A DNA stretch of 64,000 nt, from positions 2,636,233-2,700,232 of the forward strand of contig OZ025253.1 in assembly GCA_964019135.1 (NCBI GenBank), read 5' to 3'. Both the position numbers and the translations under genes were made by a program. Each line of letters begins with the position of its first letter. Position 1 is the first letter of the stretch. This document shows positions 1 through 10,986 of the stretch, in pieces. This DNA comes from Arenicola marina (lineage: Eukaryota > Annelida > Polychaeta > Arenicolidae). The notes under the pieces are model-generated. The model ran no database searches and was not told where the DNA came from. It saw nothing but the letters and a program-made list of their open reading frames with translations.

Positions 1-120
1 CTCCACCACGACCCCTCCACCACCCCTCTACCACTCAACCACCACCCCTCCACCATCCATCTACCACCCCACCACCACCCCCCATCACCCCACCAGCACC
101 CCATCCCCGCCCGCCCCACA
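1..120. repeat. CCACC-type low-complexity repeat (cut by window edge)
   Basis: Degenerate repeats of caccaccc and ctccacca run from the first base to about 120. The left end lies outside the window, so array length is unknown. Confidence 0.6.
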
Positions 121-2429
121 CCCTTTGAATCCGGAGCCCCTGTCGTCCCTGAACAGACCGCCAGCCGTTCTATTACCCCCACAATACCCCTGAGAGGGCG
201 ATTCTAAATCCGCTGGACCGGGGTGGCTTTGGCCTCAGATATACCGCAAATTGAGTTGCCGCCATGTTTTTTTTTTTCTCATCGAGATTGTGAAGATCCA
301 TTTTTCCCGTGTGTCCGCCTGTATGGGGACCTCAGGGAAAATTAATTGCGGAACCCATTTCTTTTGTGACACATATTGAGATGAATGGACTTCACCTGCT
401 TCGGCAGTTGTCATTTGATTAGTTTTTCTTGTATCCCAGTGATACCTGTGGGTGTGAGCGCATGAATGGAAGATGCCTATCCCTGGTCGTCAAGGTAGCA
501 CTGCTGTGGGTGCAGGGAGCGGGGCAAAACACCAGGCCCGGGGGTGGGGGGGGGGGGAGGGGGGCTGCTTCTTCAGATGCCAGAGGGATTTCACGTCATT
601 TCCTGTTCACACGACGAGCAATATAACCAATGTCCTCGCCACCATCAAACAGCTCTAGCTCTGGGCTTTGCCTCCTTACTGATGCATATAACACGCAGTG
701 ACTGATTGTGAAATGTAATTTGCATCTACAAAATTAGTTTGAATGTTTGAAAAAGTTTCATCAAGCAAGAAAATTAGTTTACTTTTTTTGTCGTCGATAT
801 ATATAGGTTCTCTACAGCGTTAGCTTCAAGGCGGGTATCGACGAGAGACAGAGAGTGGACAGGGGGGTGGGGGGGGGTCATAGTCCCAGGACGGGTATGG
901 GCGGAAGAGGGGCAGGGTGGGGGGCGTTGTGTGTATGCGTCCGAAAGCCAGGGCTATAGGCTAAGGTACGACTTCCTGGACTAATGGAACCGTCGGGGGT
1001 TCGCGCCTCTCTGTGCGAAACGTCCATGTTTGTGCAGGATTAAGATTCCAAGTCCTCGAAAAAAGTAGGTGATGTCGCCGGGTGACATGGCTCCTCCACG
1101 CTGACACTATATGACCTTCATAGGTTAAAACCCCCTTCTCTAGACTACCGACCAAAATGTACATCATTAATGAGGTGCGTTGTGTATGTCATAACCTGCT
1201 TCTGGACAAGGCCTCCATGAAGGGGAACACATTACACAAACAAACAGGACAGTCCTATGGCTGTATGTACTGTGTCCATGGACCCACACATTACCGTATC
1301 GTATCCGTGGGTAAACACCATTGCACAGCCGCGGCGGGATCATTAATATCGTCATTTCGGTGTCCAATTCCGTAGAATTAAATGGGCCATTCACGGCATC
1401 GTACTGCATAGCACACGGAATTCAACAATACAACGAAAGGAACTGATCATAATTCATTACGACGGCGAAAAGGGAAGCTATATAAAAGAAAACTGTTTTG
1501 TATTCGTGTTCGTGGAAGCAAAATCAGTGGATTTCACACAAAAAATGCTGTGGTAGTCACGTCGTGGAAACGTCGTTAAAGAAATAAAGTTTGCACCGAC
1601 TACAAGCGGATCTCCTCCAGTATTAATGGTATTCGTTGGGAAGCAATTACTCAGGAGCGGTGTTGATGATGAGTGTCTAGCCACTCACACCCAGAGGGTA
1701 GTCTCGTTGTCAATAGTGCCGGGGTGGGGGGCGGGGGGGGGGGGTGGTGACTACAGTGTGCTCTCACTGGAATCATCTCATTGCTTTACCCCGGGTTGTA
1801 CCAGGTATTACTATGTGGCCCTGTGGCTGGCTCAGTGCGGACTGTCGCCGCCATGCGTGTAGGTCTATGACCTTGCGGAGAGGGTGCTGGTTTATATATA
1901 ACACACCGTCCTGTGTGAGACATTAATGGTCCGTCGATATGATAATTGGGGTGAAAGGAATAATCATTATAATAGTTTATTGAATTCCGCTACGTGGGCG
2001 TGTTCCCAAAATACATATAGATTGGAGCGCTATTTCAATGTATGTATGTTTATTTCCGTACAGCTTAGGCCATGGGCCCGTGGTACAACACATTTACACA
2101 TTATTTGGTAACAGTGCTCAGTCATCCATGATCTTGAAACAGTGATACGTGTATGCCGCCAGGTTACATAGCATCGTGGCATGCGTTGTCTTCATTATTG
2201 TGTGGACGTTACCTCTGGTAACATCTTTGTCGGGAATACAAAGCGCCTTTACATTCTGATTAAGACAATAATTGTATTTCTGCAAACGCGATTCAGTGTG
2301 TTTCCGTAGCCCTCCCTGTTGTAAGTTCCGAACACGCCCCGTGATACAGTGGGATTTAGTCGGGGGTTCGATCCACCAGAATGGCATACGCGTTAAGGCA
2401 TTGTTTCAGGAATCCACCGCTAGGATGTC

Positions 2430-2680
2430 ATTATCGCGTATTGTTTTTCCACCCGTTTTAGTCCGGGTATGTGGGGGTCACGTGGTCTGCTGTTGTCGAG
2501 TGTGCGCCAGCGGCGGGTGCCCGGTTCGATCCCAATCTGTGATTGTGTCTTTGCAAAGTATTGCGATCCCTCGGTTTTTCGCAAAGAGTAGGGGGTTACT
2601 CCTGGAAACATGCCCCCTCTCTCTCTTGACCCTTCCCATTGTCTGTGGACACGTACAAATCCCACGTCTTTTTCCGCAAG
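2430..2680 (+). mobile_element. tRNA-derived SINE-like copy, family 2
   Basis: A pol III B-box-like segment (cggttcgatccc, about 2522) is followed by a tail containing aaagagtagggggttactcc and a CT-rich stretch. The same tail order (gggtagggggttaccccc, then catg, then a pyrimidine-rich stretch) occurs on the minus strand at about 26670-26870 and 53430-53560, so this is a dispersed family rather than a unique tRNA. The upstream A box is poor and borders are approximate. No target-site duplication was found. Confidence 0.5.
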
Positions 2681-3590
2681 GAGACATGGCTTCCCTCTAC
2701 ATACACCCATTTTCTACACAGACTAGCGTTGGCGTAAAAAAACAATAATAATCTACATAGCCCATGTGTGCGCAATCCTGGCCCAAAATGCCCGTTTCGC
2801 CATGCTATTTGTTCTGCAATGGAACAGGCGAAGAAATAAAACAAAACTAGTCATGCATTAGACGCAAATATCTAATCTCACGGAAATCTCGCGGGAATCT
2901 CGCACTAATCTAGGCCTTAATCCCGCATTTTATCACTATATTTCACCCCCATGCTGCATGAACCCATCTCGTGGAGTTAGCGGACATGGTTCAGGGGTCT
3001 CGGATCTCGTTTAGCCTCACATCTCGTCCGCGAGATGAGCTACGTCCACGGTAGTGACCACCAACCCGGCGCCGGCATTAGTCTCCGCTAGGGGGCGCTC
3101 TGGTGGGCGGGCGGCAGACTGACCGGGTCGCCCGCCAGGCGGCGCTGCGGGCCAGACCACGGACCGTGTTGATTTAAACGCCTGCCGCCTTGATGCATCC
3201 GGGAACTGATAGCGCTACGGGGAGACATCGACGGCGGCGGCAAGGATATACACCCCTTGCCCCTACCCCCAGCGCCCACCCGGCCCTACCCTACCCTCAC
3301 CGCAACCCCCCGCCTCCGTGGCCATTCAGGTAGCCGGCTAGCCAAGGATGTAGGGCCAACAAACCCGCGAAAGACTACAGCTATCCACTGTACCGACCAG
3401 CGAGCAGACGGTGAGATGCCCCCACCCCCTCCTTCCTCTCAGGCACGCCGTCTCCCCCCTCCCCCGCTTCCGCTCCCCCACCCTGCCTTTCCCCTTTCTC
3501 TATTCCTCTCCCTCGGGTAAATCGTCCATATTAGGCAGCGGACGGGAAATTGGGTCGTAAATATTCAGAGTGCAAACATGTGAGTTGGCG

Positions 3591-4239
3591 TTCCCGGCTG
3601 CTGGTCTGTTCCGGCTGCTGGTTTATCCCGGCTGCCGGTCTATCCTGGCTGCTGGTCTGTCCGGCTGCTGGTCTTTCCCGGCTGCTGGTCTGTTCCGGCT
3701 GGTCTGTCCTCGCTGCTGGTCTGTCCTGGCTGCTGGTTTGTCCCGGCTGCTGGTCTGTCCCGGCTGCTGGTCTGTTCCGGCTGGTCTGTCCCGGCTGCTT
3801 GTCTGTCCCGGCTGCTGGTCTGTCCCGGCTGCTGGTCTGTCCCGGCTGCTCGTCTGTCCCGGCTGCTGGTTTGTTCCGGCTGCTGGTCTGTCCCGGCTGC
3901 TGGTCTGTCCCGGCTGCTGGTCTGTCCCGGCTGCTGGTCTGTCCCGGCTGCTGGTTTGTTCCGGCTGCTGGTCTGTCCCGGCTGCTGGTCTGTCCCGGCT
4001 GCTGGTCTGTCCCGGCTGCTGGTCTGTCCCGGCTGCTGGTCTGTCCCGGCTGCTGGTCTGTCCCGGCTGGTCTGTCCCGGCTGCTGGTCTGTCCCGTCTG
4101 GTCCGTCCCGGCTGCTGGTCTGTCCCGGCTGCTGGTCTGTCGCGGCTGCTGGTCTGTCCCGGCTGGTGGTTTGTTCCAGCTGCTGGTCTGTCCCGGCTGC
4201 TGGTCTGTCCCGGCTGGTCTGTCCCGGCTGGTCTGTCCC
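3591..4239. repeat. 17 bp minisatellite, about 38 copies
   Basis: Unit approximates cccggctgctggtctgt, with variants lacking three or more bases and t/c changes. Because 17 is not a multiple of three and the unit has no stop in either strand's frames, several overlapping long frames appear on both strands (17-residue repeats such as GCWSVPAAGLSRLLVCP). These are artefacts of the array and not genes. It lies in the stretch upstream of exon a. Confidence 0.95.
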
Positions 4240-4724
4240 TGTCCCTGCTCATTAATGTCCCCTTCCCACCTCCCCACCTCCCCACCTCCACCCCCCCCCC
4301 CCCCCGCCCCCCAACCTCCCCACCGCCCCAGGCCCCTGTCTGGACTACCCTATGAATGGATGTGCGTCTTCCGTGTTCACCGACAATTCAAAGCGGTTAC
4401 TTTTCTCCTTCTGGTCTTTCCTGGACCATAGCCGCCATTTTGGCTCAGATGAATGGCGTCAAATGAGTCTTGTTATGAAGTCAGCAGCTCGAGAGACTTC
4501 TAATGGTCGAGGTGGGATACATGTCAACACCTCACACACTGACAAGTCTCAGTCTGACAAGAGATTCTGTTAGCAATTATGTCAAACATTGTTGCCTTTC
4601 TAGTACTGAGTGTGACCTTGTCGCCGATGCTGTCCAGCTTGATATAATCCCAGCCTGCTAGGCTTAAAGTAGTGCCAAACACATATCAATAAATTGATAA
4701 TTCCATCGATAGCTGTCCGAGAAG

Positions 4725-4800
4725 CCCTCGTAACTCAGTGGGTAAAGCACTGAGCAGGGTCAGACCACCAAGTCGTATTCGATTGCTCGTTGTCTGAATT
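4725..4800 (+). mobile_element. degenerate tRNA-like segment, possible SINE head
   Basis: An A-box-like stretch (taactcagtgggtaaagca) is followed about 35 bases later by a weak B-box-like tattcgattgc. There is no consistent acceptor-stem pairing, so it is not a functional tRNA. It could be an old SINE head or chance. Confidence 0.3.
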
Positions 4801-5588
4801 GGAGAATTGGTTCTTGTCTCATTAACTGAATATTTACAATAGACCAGATGCATTACTATATTATCTTCGAAAGTTATCGTCGAATAAGTTTACTATTGGA
4901 CTCTGATACCCGAACGTTTGGTCGTCTGGCTCCGCTCATGTCCACCAGACCGGTGCGGCAAACACGTTCGGTTGTGTACGAATATTCAAAATTTGAATTT
5001 TCTTTTTTTTCTACCCTAATAAACTTGTTATATACAAGTGATAGAACGGCATTGTTTTGATATTTTTTCATTCGTGTCAGCACCGTAATACGGAGCCTCA
5101 AACAGAGACAGTCGTACATATGTGCCATAAACACCTTCGCGAATAAATACCAGCTGTACCAAGTTCCGCTACTGCAACAGACTCATGATACCCCGCCAGA
5201 ATATTTAGTCACCATAGATATATATATAGTAATGGGACCAGTGGTTTCGCACGTCCCCAGTAATTGCGCACGGAGCAAAAGATGGTAAAAATAATATACA
5301 GATTGTTTGGAATGTTACCAATAGACGTCAAGGTAGCTGTTACTGCAGCACGTGAAGGCGTCTGTTTGGTAAAAGTTTGGACACTAATTCTCATAAATAT
5401 CATAATGAAAGTGCATCTCTTCAAGTGAGCAATCATTGGTCCACTTCTTATAATATTCTGAACACGCTAGGTGCGCAGAACGGTGTTTGATATGTGCTGT
5501 GTTCTGATAATATGGTCAATGTCGTAAAACGAATCCTGACTCACTGCTAACAATCCTGACATTAGTGTGTGTTGCACCGTCCTTGCAG

Positions 5589-5804
5589 ACCCCTGTGACG
5601 GCTACCAGTGCCCCATGTCACAGACCTGTCAGCTGGACGAGAAGCGGAGGCCCGCCTGCCGCTGTGACGCTCTCTGCAACCTCGAGTTCGAACCCGTTTG
5701 CGGCAGCGACGGCCGGACCTACAGCAATGAGTGTATCATGCGCGTGGAGGCCTGCAAAGCGCGCCGGGAAATCAGGGTGCTCTTCCGCGGGGAATGTAGT
5801 GCCG
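5589..5804 (+). CDS. AGRN: agrin exon a: complete follistatin/Kazal domain (FS1 of window)
   Basis: A 216 bp exon in phase 1-1 encoding one whole FS domain of 72 residues. Acceptor is ccttgcag (5581-5588), donor is gtaagt (5805). Ten cysteines are present with the FS pattern: an EGF-like first part (DPCDGYQC, QTC, ACRC, DALC) and a Kazal part beginning EPVCGSDGRTYSNEC, then EAC and GEC. FS domains in agrin are extracellular, disulfide-bonded protease-inhibitor-like modules of the stalk; inhibitory activity is not implied. The next exon of the gene is nearly 30 kb away. Matching domain order to vertebrate agrin backwards from the LE pair makes this the equivalent of about FS3, which is inference. 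Being a symmetrical 1-1 exon, it could be skipped without a frameshift. Confidence 0.93.
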
Positions 5805-6002
5805 GTAAGTAGTTCTGGATTGTGTTGTGACGTATCATACATTATGGTGTCATATGTTTTACTTGTATCATGTTTATCATCTAATGTCTGGATTAATGTG
5901 GAGGAAGAAGTGAAGTTCAATACATTGTTTCGTGCCTCCATAACATGTGGTAGAGGTCAAGGTAAGGTTATACCTTACAGATGGTAATGTCTATACCCAC
6001 TT

Positions 6003-6535
6003 AAGTTAGTTTCTAAATAAGTTCATGTTTTATTAAGTTCATGCTTAAATAAGGTTAATAAGCTTAATTAAGTGCATACCAAAGTATTGTCATTTATAGA
6101 TAAGTCATGTCTAAATAAGATAAGGTTGGTGAAGGTTTACTCCGTACTGCTGGCCTTCGGACCATAGTGTAACATATATACAGATTATGATACTAACACA
6201 ACTAACTTAATTATAAGAACAGCTAAGTATTGACATTAACAGATAAATGGTGTCTAAATACGGTCATTCCTAAATAAGATCATGACTATATGAGGTCATA
6301 CCTAAATCAGGTTATGCCCAAATAAGATCATGCCTAAATAAGATCATGCCAAAATAAGGTCATGCCTAAATAAGGTCATGCCTGAATAAAGACATGCCTA
6401 AATAAGTCATGCCTAAATAAGGTCATGTCTACATAATGTCATGTCTAAATAAGATGATGCTTAGGCAGACCTAGACATTAGCTTATCTAGATAAGGTCAT
6501 GCCTAAATGAGGTCATGGCCAAAGAAGGTTATGTC
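6003..6535. repeat. degenerate 16 bp repeat, TAAATAAGGTCATGCC type
   Basis: About twenty imperfect copies of cctaaataaggtcatg, best preserved at 6300-6450, drift at both ends. The unit contains AGGTCA, a nuclear-receptor half-site, but conservation of that core is no better than of the rest, so no regulatory role is claimed. Confidence 0.8.
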
Positions 6536-7854
6536 CGGATCTCACAAGAGCTATAGTCGTTAGATTCCTGGTGAAACAGCCCAATATTCCTGAGGCCCCC
6601 TCGCTAGACGCTTCCATTATACCCAGCACATGAGATGTAATGCGATAGTTATTGACTTGCAGTGAGATGCAGTCTGCCCTTCCCTGACAGTTGTGATGTT
6701 CAAATTAAGTGACAAAAAGTATTTCGGCTGTCGTTCTGGACGTCAAGTGTCAATTCACCGAATCTAGAGTGGTATTTTAGGGACGGGGGTGGGGGGGGGG
6801 TCCTTTTTGCATACAATCAATCTGAAAACGGGTGTCAACAGAAGTGATGGATAGTGTTATGCCCGGTTAAGGTCAATACCCGACAGCAAGCCCTGTTGTC
6901 CAGCCGCGTCGTGTTGGTGTCGTATCAATAGATACCCTATGTATAATGTACGGCCTTTGTTCGTCCCGCTGTCTATGGTAGGCTGACGTCAGTACAGAGT
7001 CACGTGGCCTAGATTAATAATTCAGCTGGCGATGTCATAGATGGTAAATGGAGTGAGCGTCTGTTGGTCTAGACCGTATAGGATTGGTGTCCGGTCGTCT
7101 CGTTATAATGCTGCATAGCGCAAGCCGGCTTTACTGGTCGCTGTGTGTGTAACAGCGTGAATACTGCAAGCCAGCGCCGATTCCTTTTAATCCTGAGCCA
7201 GGGACATTTCTTCATGCCCTGATCCCTGCAGCTCACAGACAAAAAGCCTGGCCTCTTTGTTTTTTAATCGGCAATCTGATGCATATGAACATGCACGTCG
7301 GGCAGCAAAATTATGACGACAGGCCGACAAAAGACTTTCAGGGTTGTTTAATGGCAAACAAGCCACCATGGCGGTCGATTCCTGGCGAAATCCAACAAGC
7401 AAGGTTATTTGGCTTCCTGGATAAAAAAGCACTTTTCCATTTTCCGCCGGTACTCTGGGCGGGACGGGCCACAAAAGCCTTCCGCGGGAAAGTATCGATC
7501 GGTTGAAATGTATCTTCGCTGTCGTCTGCTGCTTGACATTTTCGGCGGGACGAAGGCGAGTGGACAGATGAGGCGTTCCTCTCTGTGATTGGCTTGTACA
7601 GACAACGATTGGATAACCCTATGACCCCGTGGGTACACAATGATTGTGGTCGATATTATATATATATATGGAGATATAAGCAGCTACGGGGTATTGTGCA
7701 GGGCGTGTTCGGTGCAGGTTCATACAGGTCAACTAGTAATGCCTTGGTGTTACAAGCGGCCACCAGGGTACTACAATAGCATATTGTCTGTTGTTGACGT
7801 CGGATCTGCCATGCAGTAAAGAAATCCCCAAACTAGGCCCTATATATAAGGTTG

Positions 7855-8360
7855 TACAGTCAGAACTCGACATCCGCTAAATGAGGAAACCCGCTATCCG
7901 ACCCAGTTTTACGTGTAACGGACTTTCCAAATGCTAATTTTCCTCCTTAATCCGACATGCCCTTCCCGACACTGACACGGCTATCTGCAACTAAACTACC
8001 CATCTTAGACTACACATATAGACCACACATAAGCAACCGGCCATTGCCGATAGCTAGGTCATGCAAGTCACACCAACGTCTGGGATTTCTAAACCCGTTA
8101 ATCCGACAAGAGTTCGGGTGTAGCCGAATGTGTTCAGACTGTATATATATCCGGGCAGTACCACCCGCACACGGCTCCTCGATCCATATCGGCGCTGGGT
8201 TCAGCCTCAGTCCCCACCATTAGATAGTACAAGGCTTATCGGTTTTCATTATGTATCCAGCCTTAGTCAAACAGAAAACTCGACCAGACTGCTGGCAGAG
8301 GCGGCGTTTCTAAACCCTTTAGGCAGACAAATCGATGTTTGTTCTGGGTAATGCGGATTT
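7855..8360. mobile_element. possible pogo/Tigger-like DNA transposon remnant
   Basis: Several CCGAC-containing phrases (cagtcagaactcgacatccg near 7858, gctatccgaccc near 7892, taatccgacatgcc near 7949, ttaatccgacaagag near 8098) resemble the terminal and subterminal sequence style of Tigger elements (CAGT..ACTCGA..TCCG). No transposase frame and no clean terminal inverted repeat could be found, so this is a weak, similarity-by-eye call. Confidence 0.25.
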
Positions 8361-8669
8361 ATTTACGTGATCAGCGCCAGTCGGCTGCCAGTGTGAGCGG
8401 GCCAGATGGGCCGCGCCGTTAGCCCAAAGGCTCACACATTAGGGAAAGGAGAAAAAAAAGAAAAGTTGGATAAAGCTAATCTGAGGCGGCCTTTTTGGAG
8501 GCTGGCTGCGTAGAGACTGATGTCTTTAAGCTCGAACTCCATCATCCTGACTTTTGAGGTGGTCCTTAAGCCATTCTTCTCCATCCTCTAATATCGCCCA
8601 GAAGTGCGCTGATTCAGCGACTGCGGTGAACCGGATTATTACTGTCATGGCGCTTGACGTAACGAGGGT

Positions 8670-9440
8670 GAGGGTGGATCGGGGTGGGGGGGGGGGGGCG
8701 TGCGGGGGGTCGATTTTGTACTGTGTAACAATAGGTGGCGAGATATATCGGGTCGGAGGCTGAATGTGATTGCAGCCACCGCTACCGGCAACCGTGTCTC
8801 AAGTGCCACTTACAAAGTGGCAGCCACAAACAAACGGGAGAGGATTTTGTGGTCTAGACCTTGGGCCGCTGCTCGGGGCATTTTAAAAATCGCAAGGTGT
8901 TCGAGAGAGAGGGGGTGGGGGAGGGGCGGTTGTTAGGGGTGGACGGGAGGGGGGCGTACTTGGTTAGCAGCGGGGCGGGCGTTAATGCGGTGACTGTGGC
9001 CGGGGGACGCTGCCTGGATACAACGCGGGCAGGGGTGACAGTGAGGTATGGGACGTACACCCCCCCTTCCCCGCCCACCCCTCTGGTGCCTACTCCCTGG
9101 CGGGTCTTCCCCTCTCGCTGCAGCCCCACCCACCACCCCCACCCAGCCATCACCATCTGGACGGCTGGTCACCGCGACGCCCCACACATGTATCACTCCG
9201 CCAAGGTCGGCGTCGCGGCGGGGATGTATTACTACGCCAAGGTCAATCAAGGTCACACGGGGCGCCGGTATCAATTGAGATGTGGGACAAGGCTGCATGG
9301 CGACCCGATCATCATTCACGGGGACTTAGCCGCAGTCAGCGGCGGTCCCCATTCGCTGTGGGTGGCTCAGCTTTATGAGATAGGGGGGGGGGGGGTAGGG
9401 CAGGGGGGGGGTCGGGTTGGGGGGGGGGGCGCTGGGTGAT
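8670..9440. repeat. G-rich low-complexity block
   Basis: Runs of 8-10 G on the + strand (near 8685, 8910, 9385, 9420) lie within GGGGTGGGG-style sequence, followed by C-rich sequence near 9057-9150 and 9497-9540. It has G-quadruplex potential on the non-template strand of agrin. No gene is seen. Confidence 0.7.
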
Positions 9441-10369
9441 GTACGTCCGCTATGGATGACCTGTCTGACGGACGCACACGTAAATAACTGAAGGTCTTCC
9501 CCCCCCCCTCCTTCCCACCACACCCTATCTCTCATAGTTCCCACCTTCTCGGCCACAGCCCTTATGCCCAGAGCCTCACCAATTCCCCTTCTTCGTCCAC
9601 AACCGTCGCCATCTCATTGGCCGCTGTATTAAAACATAATGTCGTCTTGATACCACAACATGAAGATGACGAACAGAACAGAGCGTGAAGCCTATGACGT
9701 CTGGCATCATGGTGACGGACCACTCCTGGCCTAGCTTCATCTCCTCTGTTACATGGCATGATCATGGGCCACATTAAATGAAATGGGATGGGACGGAATT
9801 TGATGTGATGAATATGTAAGCCATGGATAGCCAAAGCCGTCAGAACCAACGTTAAGCATCAGGGAAGGTCACGTGACAAAGATGGCGGACGCTGGATGCC
9901 GAATTTACACCTTTGGGATTTGACTTACGGATGCAACAGCTACCATTCTACGCCGTATGGGGGCGCCACTGTTAGTACCACGTGGCCGACATGTCCCTCC
10001 ATTCCCGCTTCCTCTTTGATTTCCTGGGGGGCTCTTTGAGTGAAATCACCCAATGACGTTTCCGGCGCGCCACGCGCGTACGACAATGGGGTTATTATAT
10101 GCCATTTGGGTCCCTGTGTCGCCATGGCGACGGACGGCGATCTGTCAGCCCGGGTGTCAGAGGCTGCCGGATGGCCCCGCTAGAGAGCGTAAATGGATTG
10201 GAGATTGGTGTCGGGACCGTGTCGCCATCATGTCAGTTCTAATCCAGACGTCCGGGGCGCCATCTAGCGGCCTCGGTGTATCACTCCTGGAGGTGCTCGA
10301 AGGTCAAGGTCGGGCGGATCATCTATGTTATATCTCCCTTGTCAGACACTTCCTAATCCCCCACCCCTT

Positions 10370-10905
10370 CCCCAGGGCGGAGCGATCAGCCCTCCACTCC
10401 TCTGTCTCCATCATACGCCACCCCCAACCACCCTCCTCTCAACTCAGCCCCATCCTCTGTCACCCCCCCCCCCTCCCCACCGTCTCCTCCCTTCACCTAT
10501 CGCAGCTCCAAAGTGTGACATCCAGTTTTTCGTTTTGGCTATATCTATTTTCGTGCTATACTAAACTGTCACATCCCCCTATTCAATTTACTGATGGATC
10601 CGCGGCCACTCTGCCGTCCATCCTCACCCCCATCTCCCTACCCCCACCTTCACCCTCCACCCTCACAGCCATCCGTCCCCTCCCGCACCCCCAATCCCCA
10701 ACCTCCAACCCTCCGCCTGGTCACCTCCCCCATTATCGCCACTTTAACCCTAGGGTCAGACCCAACCACCCGTTGTCCAGCGCCGTCACCGCCCCGGTGT
10801 GCCAACGACCACCCCCTACCCCCACCCACTGACGTCATCATCGACCCCCTCACCCTCCCCACCCCACCGTGGTCTCCCGACCGGCCCTACCCACTCTACC
10901 ACCAG
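10370..10905. repeat. C-rich, pyrimidine-biased low-complexity block
   Basis: Cytosine-rich sequence (CCCCACCC, CCCTCACC style) immediately precedes the 29 bp array. Open frames here are proline/serine/threonine-rich by composition only. Confidence 0.7.
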
Positions 10906-10986
10906 TAAGGTAGGTCGCTGACGCTTTAGACTAGATCATCCTGGTTAAGGACCAGAGCTGTCGCCCACAATGTCTCGCTCTAATTG

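Larger units (their letters stand above)
1..5588. other. non-coding stretch upstream of first recognised exon
   Basis: Presumably an intron of agrin, since the exon at 5589 starts in phase 1. Contents seen: CCACC-rich low complexity (1-120), short poly-G runs near 541-560, 860-880 and 1725-1745, a SINE-like segment (about 2430-2680), C-rich sequence 3240-3520, the 17 bp array (3591-4239), a poly-C run near 4290-4308 and a tRNA-like segment (about 4725-4800). No frame here shows cysteine-rich FS spacing or any recognisable domain. Confidence 0.6.

Noticed and set aside
3531-4431. Proline/serine- or TDQQPGQTSS-rich proteins on both strands
   Set aside because: The 17 bp repeat is open in several frames; composition-driven.
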